Origin: G963666535 sp963666535
Lineage (GTDB): Bacteria > Bacillota > Clostridia > Oscillospirales > Oscillospiraceae
NCBI GenBank assembly: GCA_963666535.1
Contig: OY762913.1
Coordinates: 1,736,001-1,800,000, forward strand
Length of the DNA stretch: 64,000 nucleotides
Direction of reading: 5' to 3'
Position 1 is the first letter of the stretch. Each line of letters starts with the position of its first letter. Below, piece by piece: positions 8,736 to 17,796 of this stretch. The notes under the pieces were generated by a model, which saw only the letters and a list, made by a program, of their open reading frames with translations, made no database searches and was not told where the DNA came from. The position numbers and the translations under genes are program-made.

Positions 8736-9001
8736 TATATAATGTCTGCTGAATAAAACAAAAACCTAATCATATCAATGCTTCCAATCTGTTTTTGTTT
8801 TGTTCATGTGCAAGGGTTTCGGCTAATTTCAGCAACAACCCTTGCACATTGGATTTGCAGCGTGCGTCTGCAAATCCAAACAGACAGTCATCAATGTATC
8901 TGAAGCGACAAAACGGAGCTGTTTTGCCGCCCAAAAGGACAGAAACTGTCCTTTTGGCAAATGCGATACGAAAATCGCATTTGTTCAGTGGACATTATAT
9001 A
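8736..9001 (+). repeat. Hairpin-rich dispersed repeat, copy A, with terminal inverted repeats
   Basis: A 266-bp block between the FAD oxidoreductase and PucR genes. The ends are inverted repeats: TATATAATGTC at 8736-8746 and its complement at 8991-9001, with 19 of 22 positions matching when extended. Inside are five consecutive hairpins: 8807-8848 (12-bp stem), 8849-8879 (12 bp, TTGGATTTGCAG arm), 8905-8930 (10 bp, one mismatch), 8931-8957 (12 bp, 3-base loop) and 8958-8983 (10 bp). The reverse complement of 47961-48206 aligns over most of its length. It could be a MITE-like mobile repeat or a structured RNA; no protein is supported. Confidence 0.85.
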
Positions 9002-9095
9002 GGGTACGTTATTACTTTTATTGTATGAGGAAAAATTGTGGAAAACAACCCAACAAAACATGGGAGAAATGGGCCGGAAAACCCCACAATCCGTT

Positions 9096-10613
9096 TTAAC
9101 CCTGCGGCCAAGCGTCCAGTAACTGCAAACAGAGCATGAGATACAGCCGCGTTTCGTAGTCGTCCAGGTCCAAATCCAGTATTTTCTTGATTTTCGCCAT
9201 GCGGTCCAAAAAAGTGCTACGATTGACATAGAGGTTTTTCGAGGACTGAGTGGCGTTGAAACCGGTACGGAAATAGGTGCTGAGGGTTTTAATATATTCT
9301 GTTCCCTTCTGCTGGTCCAGTTTTTGCATGATCCAAAGACCTTCAGGACACAGCGACTCAGGGGCGATGCCGTTTGCAAGAACGGAAGTCATGTAGGGGA
9401 GCAGGTAGTCGACAAAATGATAAACCAGATTGCCCGGATTCATGCGGGTGCCAAGATTTAAAGCAGACTGGGCCTGGTAGTAGTATGTTTTCAGTCGAAG
9501 CAAGTTGTGAAAGGGTTTGCTGACGCCGGTTTGCAGAATAGAGCCGGTGAGAAAAGCCCGCAGTGCCTGCTTGGAAAGTTCTTCACGGACATTGGTTTTC
9601 GTGGTATTCAAAAGGACCACAATATCTAAATTGTATTCCAGCGCCAATGCGGAGGGAAGGAGTTCTTCCAGTTTTTCGCAAAGATAAAAAGCGGCACCAA
9701 TCCGTTTGTCCGTTTCTGTAATCGGGATAAAGCAGGTTACATACTGGTCTTCTTTGCTCCAATCGAAGCTGGCAATGGAACTCAGTAGTTCTGCTTCCAC
9801 CACGGTATCGCCGTTCAAAATACGGGAAAAGGCCTTGACCAGTTGCTGCGATGCCTTGCGGGCCAAAAAAAGCCGCTGGGGATAAAACAGCGTAATGATG
9901 CGGGCCAAATGCTCAAAAAGGGTCCATTTCCCCAGGGTAATGGGAGACTCCTGCTCCGTCAGCGTAATGGTGCCGCACAATTCTCCATTGATAAAAATGT
10001 GATGGGTCAAAATGTCGTGGTCAAAGAAAAGTCCCCGGTACAAAAAGGTGTCCTTGCAGTGGCGCATTTTTGCATACTCGGGATCCTTTTTAAAGCGGGC
10101 AAAGACAGAGGCCGGGGTGCGTCCGCTTTCATCCATGACAAAATCCCGGGCGCTGGTTGTGGCAAGAACATAGTAGTTGGCATCCAAAACCAATAAGAAA
10201 TTGCCGGGAAAAAGAGGCTGACTTTTGTCCAGAAAGACCTGTACCTCTGCATTTCGCAAAATCAACTGGTTTAGCTGCATGTCCCACTGGGCATACCGGT
10301 CGAAAATCTGCTGGACCTGGTTGAGCAGCTGCGGTAACTCTATGGGAGTATCCACAACAATCAGAGAAAACTGATTCACCGTCATAAAATCAGGCAAATC
10401 GTTCAGGGCAATGATGCAGCAGTCCTTAGGAACGATCGTACCGGGAGGAAAAGAATTACCCATCCCCACATAGGTTTGGTCGCACAGGAGGCGCATACCA
10501 CTCTGGTATAAAAGCGGCGGATGCAAATGCTCGGCCCGGTCCGCAGGACCGCGCTTGCGAACGGAGCAAGTCCTCGATAATTCTTCAAAGATTAAATCAG
10601 CACTCAAATACAT
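9096..10613 (-). CDS. PucR family transcriptional regulator
   Basis: 505 residues. The C-terminal 60 residues carry the PucR/CdaR-type helix-turn-helix (TYFRTGFNATQSSKNLYVNR, then STFLDRMAKIKKILDLDL). The long N-terminal part is the less conserved sensor region of such proteins (purine, sugar-diacid or polyketide sensing members are known). It starts at ATG after AGAGGT and is divergent from the SDR-ADH-AcnX-TRAP genes, with only about 175 bases between the starts. It is therefore the best candidate regulator of both the plus-strand catabolic operon and the minus-strand oxidoreductase. The ligand is unknown. Confidence 0.85.
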   Translation of the reverse strand: MYLSADLIFEELSRTCSVRKRGPADRAEHLHPPLLYQSGMRLLCDQTYVGMGNSFPPGTIVPKDCCIIALNDLPDFMTVNQFSLIVVDTPIELPQLLNQVQQIFDRYAQWDMQLNQLILRNAEVQVFLDKSQPLFPGNFLLVLDANYYVLATTSARDFVMDESGRTPASVFARFKKDPEYAKMRHCKDTFLYRGLFFDHDILTHHIFINGELCGTITLTEQESPITLGKWTLFEHLARIITLFYPQRLFLARKASQQLVKAFSRILNGDTVVEAELLSSIASFDWSKEDQYVTCFIPITETDKRIGAAFYLCEKLEELLPSALALEYNLDIVVLLNTTKTNVREELSKQALRAFLTGSILQTGVSKPFHNLLRLKTYYYQAQSALNLGTRMNPGNLVYHFVDYLLPYMTSVLANGIAPESLCPEGLWIMQKLDQQKGTEYIKTLSTYFRTGFNATQSSKNLYVNRSTFLDRMAKIKKILDLDLDDYETRLYLMLCLQLLDAWPQG

Positions 10614-10788
10614 CAGTCAAATACCTCTTTCCCATAACCCAACAGAGTGTAGCATTTTATAAAAGTTTTTGCAATATTTTGTTGGATTGAATTAAAATAA
10701 AAAGTTGTATAAACTGACAATTAAGAAAAGCCTTTTGCAAAATGCTTTGTTAAAAATGCAACTAACTATGAAGGGGGAAGCGCATTTT

Positions 10789-11574
10789 ATGGCACAGTAC
10801 AAAGAGTATGGTTTTGAGGGGCGCACCGCGATTGTAACCGGCGCCGCCAGCGGAATCGGTGAGGCCACCGCAATAGAACTTGCCAAGGGCGGCGCAAAGG
10901 TAGCGTTATTTGATCTCCAACCGGAGGCACTGGCGGCGGTGACGGAAACCTGCAAGGAATATACCGCCGATGTCATGGCCGTGGTTTGCGATGTGAGCAA
11001 GCCGGAGTCCGTAAAGTCCGGCGTGGGGCAGGTATTATCCGCATGGGGCAAGGTTGACATTCTGATTAACAATGCCGGCATTGAATCCAGACTGAAACCC
11101 GGTGAAAGCTTCTTTGGAACGCTGTTCGACCAGCTGGATGAGGAAACTTATTTGAAATTTTTCCAAGTGCATGACTACGGCCATTACCTCATGAACCTGG
11201 CCGTGATCCCCAGCATGCAGGAACATCATTTCGGCCGTATTGTGAACACCTCGTCGGTGACCGGAATCCACGGTAACTACTCCACACCAGCCTACACCGC
11301 CTCTAAGGCAGGGGCGATTTGTCAGACGAAGGCGTTTGCCATGAAGTACGGAAAAGATGGGGTCACAGTTAACGCTGTAGCCCCGGGCATGGTGGATACG
11401 CCAATGAAAATTGATGCCACAGCGAGAGAGTTTGAAATTGTCACGAGCAAGACGCCGCTGGGTCATGTGGCCTCCGCCTTAGATGTGGCTCGCGTTATTT
11501 TGTTTTTTGCACAGGAAAACCTGTTTGTCACGGGTCAATGCCTGACCTGTGATGGCGGCAGCGACTTAGCCTAG
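10789..11574 (+). CDS. Short-chain dehydrogenase/reductase (SDR)
   Basis: 261 residues, classical SDR length. Cofactor motif TGAASGIG near residues 18-24, NNAG at 95-98, catalytic Ser (155-156), Y169 and K173 (YTASK), and C-terminal GQCLTCDGG. It should oxidise or reduce an alcohol or hydroxyacid with NAD(P). The start at 10789 has a GGGGGAAG ribosome site; the frame is open back to 10705 but without such a site. It is the first gene of the catabolic operon that continues with a zinc alcohol dehydrogenase and aconitase X, so it probably acts on the imported substrate or an intermediate. Confidence 0.9.
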   Translation: MAQYKEYGFEGRTAIVTGAASGIGEATAIELAKGGAKVALFDLQPEALAAVTETCKEYTADVMAVVCDVSKPESVKSGVGQVLSAWGKVDILINNAGIESRLKPGESFFGTLFDQLDEETYLKFFQVHDYGHYLMNLAVIPSMQEHHFGRIVNTSSVTGIHGNYSTPAYTASKAGAICQTKAFAMKYGKDGVTVNAVAPGMVDTPMKIDATAREFEIVTSKTPLGHVASALDVARVILFFAQENLFVTGQCLTCDGGSDLA

Positions 11575-11631
11575 GCCGAGAATGGTCATGAGAAAAAGTA
11601 CCACTACAAACCGTGAAAGGATGATTTTAGT

Positions 11632-12780
11632 ATGAGATGTAAAGCAGCATTGCTCCCTAAGATGGGACCCTATCAGTCCATCGTTGTAGAAGAGGTTGAG
11701 GTCGCAGAACCCGCAGAGGATGAAGTGCAGCTGAAGGTAATGACCTGCACCATTTGTCACAGTGATATCCACGCACTGTCCGGGGAACACGGCGAGTACG
11801 AGGGACCCGGCATGGCCGGACACGAAATTGCCGGCGTTGTGACCAAGGTGGGGTCTAAGGTTACCTATGTAAAGCCCGGCGACCGGGTGCTGTGCTCCGA
11901 AGTCCGTCAGGGCTGCGGTCAATGCGCCCCCTGCATGCAGGGCCACCCCTGGAACTGTGAAAACAACACCATGGTTAAAGATCTGTTTCGGATCCCCGGC
12001 TGTCACACCCGACTAAATGGCGAGCGGTGCATTCAGACCTGTTCCGGGACCAGCGGATTTGCGGAATGCTGCAACGCCCACGAGTCTATGCTGTGCAAAC
12101 TGGATGACGACATTCCCTTTGAAATCGGTTCCGCTCTGGCCTGTGGCTTTATGTCCGGCTTCGGCGCCGTTTTGAACCGCTGCAAGGTAAAACCGGGCGA
12201 GACCTTCGCGGTTTGTGGCTGCGGCGGTGTTGGACTGTCCGCCATTATGGGAGCCAAATACTCCGGTGCCTGCCCCATTATTGGCATTGACACCATGCCG
12301 GAAAAGTTGGAGGCCGCAAAACGCTTTGGGGCCACTCATGTTGTCAATCCGAAAGAGTGTGACAATGTCGTCAAAGAAGTCAAGAAAATCTGCAAGCACG
12401 GCATGGATCACACCTTTGTCGCCGTGGCGGGCAAGGGCCTGAAGAAGCAGATGTGGGATACGACCGCCGACTGGGGGCAAATGTGCATTGTCGGCCACGA
12501 GAACCGCAACAACGAATTCTGCAACGAAATTAATTACTTTGATTTCTTGGCGGGTAGAAAAATCACCGGCTCCGTTATGGGCGGCGTCACACTCAGGCGC
12601 GACATCCCCAAGTACATGGAAATGTACCGCACTGGCCAAATAGATATCGACAGCCTGCTGACAAACCGCTTTACACTGGATCAAATTAAAGAAGCCCTTG
12701 AGGATTCCTGCAACGGCGCATTGAAAAATGTGGTCTATATTGGCTGCCCCATTCCGGAGGACCTGGCCCACAGACCTTGA
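11632..12780 (+). CDS. Zinc-dependent alcohol dehydrogenase (MDR family)
   Basis: 382 residues. Catalytic zinc ligands are C42/H43 and H64/E65 (GHE motif); the structural zinc is held by C95, C98, C101 and C109 (CGQCAPCMQGHPWNC). The Rossmann motif CGCGGVGLSA starts near residue 193. The arrangement resembles the class III / long-chain zinc alcohol dehydrogenases, including the extended loop after the structural site. It follows the SDR by 57 bases. Two dehydrogenases beside each other suggest successive oxidation of hydroxyl groups, or one acting on an aldehyde product; the substrate is unknown. Confidence 0.9.
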   Translation: MRCKAALLPKMGPYQSIVVEEVEVAEPAEDEVQLKVMTCTICHSDIHALSGEHGEYEGPGMAGHEIAGVVTKVGSKVTYVKPGDRVLCSEVRQGCGQCAPCMQGHPWNCENNTMVKDLFRIPGCHTRLNGERCIQTCSGTSGFAECCNAHESMLCKLDDDIPFEIGSALACGFMSGFGAVLNRCKVKPGETFAVCGCGGVGLSAIMGAKYSGACPIIGIDTMPEKLEAAKRFGATHVVNPKECDNVVKEVKKICKHGMDHTFVAVAGKGLKKQMWDTTADWGQMCIVGHENRNNEFCNEINYFDFLAGRKITGSVMGGVTLRRDIPKYMEMYRTGQIDIDSLLTNRFTLDQIKEALEDSCNGALKNVVYIGCPIPEDLAHRP

Positions 12781-12818
12781 TGCCGCAGTGCAATTCACCA
12801 AAGGACGGATGACGCGAT

Positions 12819-14126
12819 ATGACAAATGTTAAAATGACGGATGAAGAAAAGCGAATTCTGCAAGGCGGCGAGGGCGATGTCCCCCGGCTTTGTATGGAAT
12901 TTATTGTAGAGACCGCGGAATGCGGCGGTGCGGAAAAATTAATTGATTTGGACGGCACCGGAGACTTTCACAGTCCCACCACGTCCATGTGCAGACATTA
13001 CACCTTTTCGTATGAGGCATTGAAGGAGCTGGTGAATTCCGGTGCGCACTTCAAAATCCCCACCTTTGCCAACAAAGCGCCCTTCCAAATGCAGCCGCCG
13101 GTTCACGGTTGGGAAAATTGCCACATGTGCATGCTGGAACCCGGACGCCGCCATGATAATGCCGAGGATCACAAATGGGCTATGATGGACGAATGGTACG
13201 AGCTGTACCGCAAAATGGGGATGATGACCTCCCATTCCTGCGCCAATTATCTGGTTTCTACCTACTGGCCCACCCAAGGGCAGCACTGCTCCTGGAATGA
13301 GAGTTCCGCGGTTCCCTACTGCAACGCCATTTTGGGCGCCCGCACCAACATTGACGGGAGTTTTGCCACCTGTTTTTTGGGAAAAGCGGCTTATTATGAT
13401 ATGCACATTACGGAAAAACGTTACGCCACAGTAGAGGTAAAGACCGACCGTCTGATCCACACGGATCTGGAATGGGATCTGTTTGGGTTTGCTGTGGGCG
13501 AGACAGTGGGCGTCAAAGTCCCTTGCCTGACTGGTACGGCAAAACCGACCACAACTCAGATTTGCAAAATGAACTCCGCTATGAATACGGGCGGCTCCAT
13601 TCGCATGTATCATATTCCGGGCACTACGCCGGAGGCCCCTAGCATCGAGGCCGCCTTTCACAGCCGAAAGCCCAAGGAAAGCATCTTAATTGACGAGGCG
13701 GTCCTCCGCCATGCTTACGACATTCTAAATTACAACCCGACCGAGGATGTGGATCTGGTCTATCTGGGCTGCCCGCACTTGACCATTGTGGATCTAATGC
13801 TAATCGCCCGGAAATTGGAGGACAAGAAGCTGAAGGTACCCATGTGGATCATGACTGCGCCGTGGCTGTACGAGGCATGCCGCACCAACGGCTATTTGAA
13901 AATTTTTCAGGATGCGGGTGCGGATTTGATGAGCGGAACTTGCCCCGCGGCCTTCGGCGGATTGCCGGAGGGGGTTGGCACCGTGGCACTGGATTCAGCC
14001 AAGCAATCCTATTACATTACCGGACGGTACCCCGACGAGAACAATCCCCTTCATGTTTGCTATGGCACACAGGATGATTGTATTGACGCGGGGCTTACCG
14101 GAAAATGGCACGGCGGTTGGAGGTAA
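12819..14126 (+). CDS. Aconitase X catalytic (large) subunit
   Basis: 435 residues beginning MTNVKMTDEEKRILQGGEGD, the N-terminal pattern of the AcnX (DUF521) family. Cysteines and the block VDLVYLGCPHLTIVDL plus the C-terminal LMSGTCPAAF and SAKQSYYITG match conserved AcnX regions around the cluster and active site. Known bacterial AcnX enzymes dehydrate cis-3-hydroxy-L-proline, and the archaeal one dehydrates phosphomevalonate. The small swivelling subunit follows immediately (14134). Together with dehydrogenases and a TRAP importer, this indicates dehydration of an imported hydroxylated carboxylate; which one cannot be said. Confidence 0.85.
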   Translation: MTNVKMTDEEKRILQGGEGDVPRLCMEFIVETAECGGAEKLIDLDGTGDFHSPTTSMCRHYTFSYEALKELVNSGAHFKIPTFANKAPFQMQPPVHGWENCHMCMLEPGRRHDNAEDHKWAMMDEWYELYRKMGMMTSHSCANYLVSTYWPTQGQHCSWNESSAVPYCNAILGARTNIDGSFATCFLGKAAYYDMHITEKRYATVEVKTDRLIHTDLEWDLFGFAVGETVGVKVPCLTGTAKPTTTQICKMNSAMNTGGSIRMYHIPGTTPEAPSIEAAFHSRKPKESILIDEAVLRHAYDILNYNPTEDVDLVYLGCPHLTIVDLMLIARKLEDKKLKVPMWIMTAPWLYEACRTNGYLKIFQDAGADLMSGTCPAAFGGLPEGVGTVALDSAKQSYYITGRYPDENNPLHVCYGTQDDCIDAGLTGKWHGGWR

Positions 14127-14133
14127 GGCAATC

Positions 14134-14538
14134 ATGGCAACAAAAATTCGTATTAAAGGCCGATGTGAGTATCCCGGTTGCGTGGAGGCGGAGGCGTTGG
14201 TTTCCAGCCGCCCGCTGGAGGGGTTTGCAAATGTCGACAAGAACCACGGCTACACCGTGGAGCGCAACCATCCCTTGTTCAAAGTACCCTACGAAGGAAA
14301 GGTTCTGGTCTACCCCTCCCCAAGAGGTTCAGGTGGTTTTCTGATTTACGGTCTGGGCAAAATTCCCGCAGCATTCGTCCACACCGAAACCTGCCCCCTG
14401 AGTATCTCGGCTGTCATGAATGCCCATGTTCCGGCCATGACAGACTTTGAACGGGATCCCATGGAAGTGATTGAGACCGGCGATATGGTTCTGGTCAACG
14501 CGACGGAAAGCTACATCGAGGTGACAAAAAAAGACTGA
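14134..14538 (+). CDS. Aconitase X swivel-domain (small) subunit
   Basis: 134 residues of the DUF126 type. It contains the usual ALVSSRPLEGFANVD segment, a charged loop, and YPSPRGSGGFLIYGL, which includes the conserved serine-glycine loop that positions the substrate in AcnX. The ATG at 14134 follows GGAGG at 14119-14123 inside the end of the large-subunit gene, so the two are translationally linked; a longer frame back to 13975 overlaps the large subunit and is not expected. The separate-subunit form is the common bacterial and archaeal arrangement. Confidence 0.85.
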   Translation: MATKIRIKGRCEYPGCVEAEALVSSRPLEGFANVDKNHGYTVERNHPLFKVPYEGKVLVYPSPRGSGGFLIYGLGKIPAAFVHTETCPLSISAVMNAHVPAMTDFERDPMEVIETGDMVLVNATESYIEVTKKD

Positions 14539-14631
14539 AACACCCTTTCATTCTCTTTCCGATCCCCAGGGAACATAGTAACGCAACGACTGGATTCGCT
14601 GGAAAACAAAATAAAAGAGGAGGAAATTAAA

Positions 14632-15762
14632 ATGAAAAAGAAATTACTTGCAATGCTCCTTTCCCTTTCCATGCTGCTCGCATTGGGGGCCTGCAGCGGC
14701 AACACTCCCGCTGCGGAAAATCCCGGAAGCGACTCCCAAACACCGGAGGCAACCGGAACCGACAAGTCTGACTGGGTCAAGTTGTCCCTGACCTATTCAA
14801 CGTTTTTGGCGGCTGACGCCCCCGGTCAGGATGGTATCAACCTGCTTCAGTCAAAGTGCAACGAATACATGGGTGACGGATATATCACCATCGAAACCTT
14901 TGGCAACGGCACCCTGCTGGGTGTGGCAGATACCTTTGACGGGGTAGTAAACGGCGTTGCCGAGATGGGGATCGCCCTCAGCTCCACGATGACCGGACGT
15001 CTGCCTGTTACCATGATTGCTGACACATCCGGGTTCTATTATGCCAGCTCTCAGGCCGGCTGCCGTGCCATGCGGGATTACCTGGCCGAAGTTCAGCCCG
15101 AAGAGCTGAAGGATGTGGTTGTTCTCTTCCCCATTAGCACCACACCGCAGGCGCTTTGCACCACCACTCCGGTTACCTGCATGGCCGATCTGGCCGGAAT
15201 GCAGATTCGTGCGACCTCTTCCGCGGCCGATGCCACGCAGTCATGGAAAGCGGTTCCCGTTTCTATGAGCATCGGAGAAGTTTATGAAGGCCTGCGCAAC
15301 GGCCTGGTCAGTGGCTGCATCAGCTCGGTAGGTGCCTTCGGCAACTCTAAGTTCCAGGAGGTCGCTCCCTATTGCCTGGTCACGCCCTTCATCGGCTCTT
15401 CCAATCTGGTCATTATGAACCGCGGCGTTTATGAGTCTATGCCCGACTCCCAGCGTGCCGTGTTTGACCAGTGTGTCGACGAAACCTTTGAGGAGTTCTA
15501 CTGCACTTACATCGAGGATTTCTCCAACGACCCCAACACCCAACAGTATTTGAATGACATCGAGTCCATGACCTTCCTGGAGGGAGATGCGCTTGCTGAA
15601 TTTAGTGATGCGGTTGCCGATTTGCCCGCAAAGTATGGCGAGTATCTAACCGGCCTGGGCTATGACGGCGAAAAGCTCGTCAAGCTGTATGGGGATTTGC
15701 TGGATCAGTACAATGCCGAGTATCCCCCTGTCCCCGACAACTACTCCATGTGGATGAAGTAA
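14632..15762 (+). CDS. TRAP transporter substrate-binding lipoprotein (DctP type)
   Basis: 376 residues. A lipoprotein signal peptide ends at LGAC with C21 as the lipidated cysteine, followed by a Ser/Pro/Thr/Asn-rich linker and a DctP-fold domain. The region QIRATSSAADATQSWKAVPV (about residues 190-210) matches the zone carrying the conserved carboxylate-binding arginine of TRAP binding proteins. It captures an organic acid outside the membrane and passes it to the DctQ/DctM proteins that follow. The 93-base gap upstream holds only the AGGAGGAAATTAAA ribosome site. Confidence 0.95.
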   Translation: MKKKLLAMLLSLSMLLALGACSGNTPAAENPGSDSQTPEATGTDKSDWVKLSLTYSTFLAADAPGQDGINLLQSKCNEYMGDGYITIETFGNGTLLGVADTFDGVVNGVAEMGIALSSTMTGRLPVTMIADTSGFYYASSQAGCRAMRDYLAEVQPEELKDVVVLFPISTTPQALCTTTPVTCMADLAGMQIRATSSAADATQSWKAVPVSMSIGEVYEGLRNGLVSGCISSVGAFGNSKFQEVAPYCLVTPFIGSSNLVIMNRGVYESMPDSQRAVFDQCVDETFEEFYCTYIEDFSNDPNTQQYLNDIESMTFLEGDALAEFSDAVADLPAKYGEYLTGLGYDGEKLVKLYGDLLDQYNAEYPPVPDNYSMWMK

Positions 15763-15801
15763 TCTGCATTTGATTGCCAAAAATGCTGTAAATCCGTGTT
15801 C

Positions 15802-15843
15802 CATGCGGTTTTCATCGCCCGTCATACGGCGGTGAAAACCGCA
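15802..15843 (+). promoter_or_regulatory. Intercistronic hairpin between TRAP binding protein and permease genes
   Basis: Seventeen-base arms, ATGCGGTTTTCATCGCC and GGCGGTGAAAACCGCAT, pair with one G-T wobble around an 8-base loop. No T tract follows, so it looks like an mRNA-stabilising or partial-attenuation element that would give more binding protein than permease. Confidence 0.65.
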
Positions 15844-15886
15844 TCCCACCGCCAAAGTGTCGTGTCAAGAAAGGTAAGGACATTGT

Positions 15887-16435
15887 ATGCTAAATTTCGA
15901 GAAAAACATAAGCAAGATTTGGAAACTGTCCACGTATATCTCCGATATTTTCTTGTTTGGTATCCTCATACTTGCTGTCGTAAACGTGATGATGCGGCGG
16001 TTGTTCAATGCACCCATTTTCGGCGTGACAGAGCTTGTTTGCTATGGCTCCCTCGCATCCGCCGCGTTTGGCCTTGCCCAAACGGAATGGCTGGATGGCA
16101 ATGTCCGCATGACACTGATTTTAGAAAAGACGGGTGTCAAATTTGGATGTATTCTGAATCTACTGGTAAATATCGTCGGCACCTGCGGCTTTACTTATGT
16201 CAGTTGCTTTTTGATTAAGCAGGCGGTAGACAAGTTTTCAACCGGTCACCTCAGTTCTGAATTGCGATTCCCCATGTATATCGTGACCGGAATCCTGGCG
16301 ATTGGGTTTGCCTTGCTAGCGGTAGCGCTGCTTACAAAAGTGATTTTGTACGCCAAGCGCATCAAAAACAAGCAGTATAGCATCGAGCCGCCCACCAGTG
16401 AGAACAAGCCTGAAGAAGAGGGTGAAAATCTATGA
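15887..16435 (+). CDS. TRAP transporter small permease (DctQ type)
   Basis: 182 residues with four hydrophobic helices (near residues 17-35, 45-65, 85-108 and 125-145) and charged ends, the DctQ pattern; WLDGNVRMTLILEK contains the family's typical loop. It forms a complex with DctM in the membrane to import the bound organic acid with a sodium gradient. The stop overlaps the DctM start (ATGA), so the two are translated together. Confidence 0.9.
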   Translation: MLNFEKNISKIWKLSTYISDIFLFGILILAVVNVMMRRLFNAPIFGVTELVCYGSLASAAFGLAQTEWLDGNVRMTLILEKTGVKFGCILNLLVNIVGTCGFTYVSCFLIKQAVDKFSTGHLSSELRFPMYIVTGILAIGFALLAVALLTKVILYAKRIKNKQYSIEPPTSENKPEEEGENL

Positions 16436-17760
16436 GCGGAGTAGCAATCGGCATCCTTGGGCTTTTAATTTTTCTTGCTCTGATGTTTATGGGCCTGCCC
16501 ATTCCATACAGCATGTTGCTGGTCGGCGTTGTGGGGCTTACTGTGCTCAAAACGCCCGCGGCGGCTGCCCAGATTTTAGTCGGCGAAATCACCACGCAAT
16601 TTTCCTCCTATGCCATTACGGTTGCGCCGTTATTCGGCCTTATGGGTTTTATCGCCTATTACAGCGGAATGGGAGCCAGCCTTTTTAATGTAATCGACAA
16701 ATTCCTGGGTCATTGGCGGGGCGGCCTGGCTATCGCCACCGAAGTGGCCTGCGCGGGCTTTGGCGCTATTTGCGGCAGTGCGCCAGCCACCATTGGAACC
16801 ATGTGTGCGGTTGCTTACCCTGAGATGAGAAAGAATGGCTATTCTCCCACCATTGCCGGTCCCGCCATTGCCTCCGGGGCAAATCTGGCAGCACTGATCC
16901 CCCCAAGTACCACCTTTATTATCTATGGCTTAGCAACGGACACTTCCATTGGCGGTCTGTTCATGGCGGGCATTCTCCCCGGCATTCTGCTGACCATTTG
17001 TTTTGCCGCCCTGATTTGGCTGATGGCCAAACGCCACCCGGAGTATGCACCCCGGTCGAAAAAAGCGACTTGGAAAGAGCGCTTTCATGCACTGCGGCAT
17101 GGATCTATCATTGAAGTTGCAATCATTTTCATCCTGTCTATGGGGGGCATGTTTGCCGGCTTGTTTACTCCAACGGAAGCTGGCTCTATCGGCGCGTTCG
17201 GCGCACTGGTCATTACCCTTGTGACCAAAAAATTGGACTTCAAAAAATTTATGGAAGCCCTCAGTGCATCGGTCCGCCTGCAGGCAATGGTGTTCATGCT
17301 GATGGCCTGCGCCACAGTATTCAGCCGCTTTTTGGCCGTCACCACCATTCCAACAAAAATAGGAAATTTTGTGTTAAGCCTGTTGGAGAGCGGCGTTCCC
17401 ATTCTTGCCATTCTGGTGGCAATTATCCTCATCTATTTTATCATGGGCATGTTTACCGATTTGATTTCTATGACTTTGCTGACCATTCCTATTTTTCACC
17501 CCATCGTGTGTGATATCATGGGTTACAGCTCCTACTGGTTTGGCGTATTGATCGTTTTGCTGGTTGCCATTGGAAATATTACACCCCCGGTGGGCGGCGG
17601 AATTTTTATGGTGAAGGGCTGTGTAAACTGGGACAAAGAGGCAACGGTGTCTAAAATGTTCGCTGGTGTGTGGTACTTTGTTCTCGCCCTGTTCCTCAGC
17701 GTGATTCTAATCATTGCTTTCCCGGATATTGTTACCGTTTTAGTTTCTCTTACCCAGTAA
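16432..17760 (+). CDS. TRAP transporter large permease (DctM type)
   Basis: 442 residues, about 12 membrane segments. CAGFGAICGSAPATIGTM and GANLAALIPPST are DctM hallmarks, and ITPPVGGGIFMVKG near the C-terminus is the conserved TP(P)xG cation/substrate loop. It is the ion-coupled transport channel. It overlaps DctQ by 4 bases. With its binding protein it is the only importer in this catabolic region, which suggests that the AcnX pathway handles an imported carboxylate. Confidence 0.95.
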   Translation: MSGVAIGILGLLIFLALMFMGLPIPYSMLLVGVVGLTVLKTPAAAAQILVGEITTQFSSYAITVAPLFGLMGFIAYYSGMGASLFNVIDKFLGHWRGGLAIATEVACAGFGAICGSAPATIGTMCAVAYPEMRKNGYSPTIAGPAIASGANLAALIPPSTTFIIYGLATDTSIGGLFMAGILPGILLTICFAALIWLMAKRHPEYAPRSKKATWKERFHALRHGSIIEVAIIFILSMGGMFAGLFTPTEAGSIGAFGALVITLVTKKLDFKKFMEALSASVRLQAMVFMLMACATVFSRFLAVTTIPTKIGNFVLSLLESGVPILAILVAIILIYFIMGMFTDLISMTLLTIPIFHPIVCDIMGYSSYWFGVLIVLLVAIGNITPPVGGGIFMVKGCVNWDKEATVSKMFAGVWYFVLALFLSVILIIAFPDIVTVLVSLTQ

Positions 17761-17796
17761 GGGATGACACACTTGATTGAAGGAGGCAGCTGTACC

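Noticed and set aside
8795..9028. Short open frames in repeat A and the matching frame in repeat B (47857-48111) with similar translations
   Set aside because: The similarity follows from DNA homology of the repeats. The frames run through hairpin arms whose sequences differ between copies, so the peptides are not conserved where the structure is.
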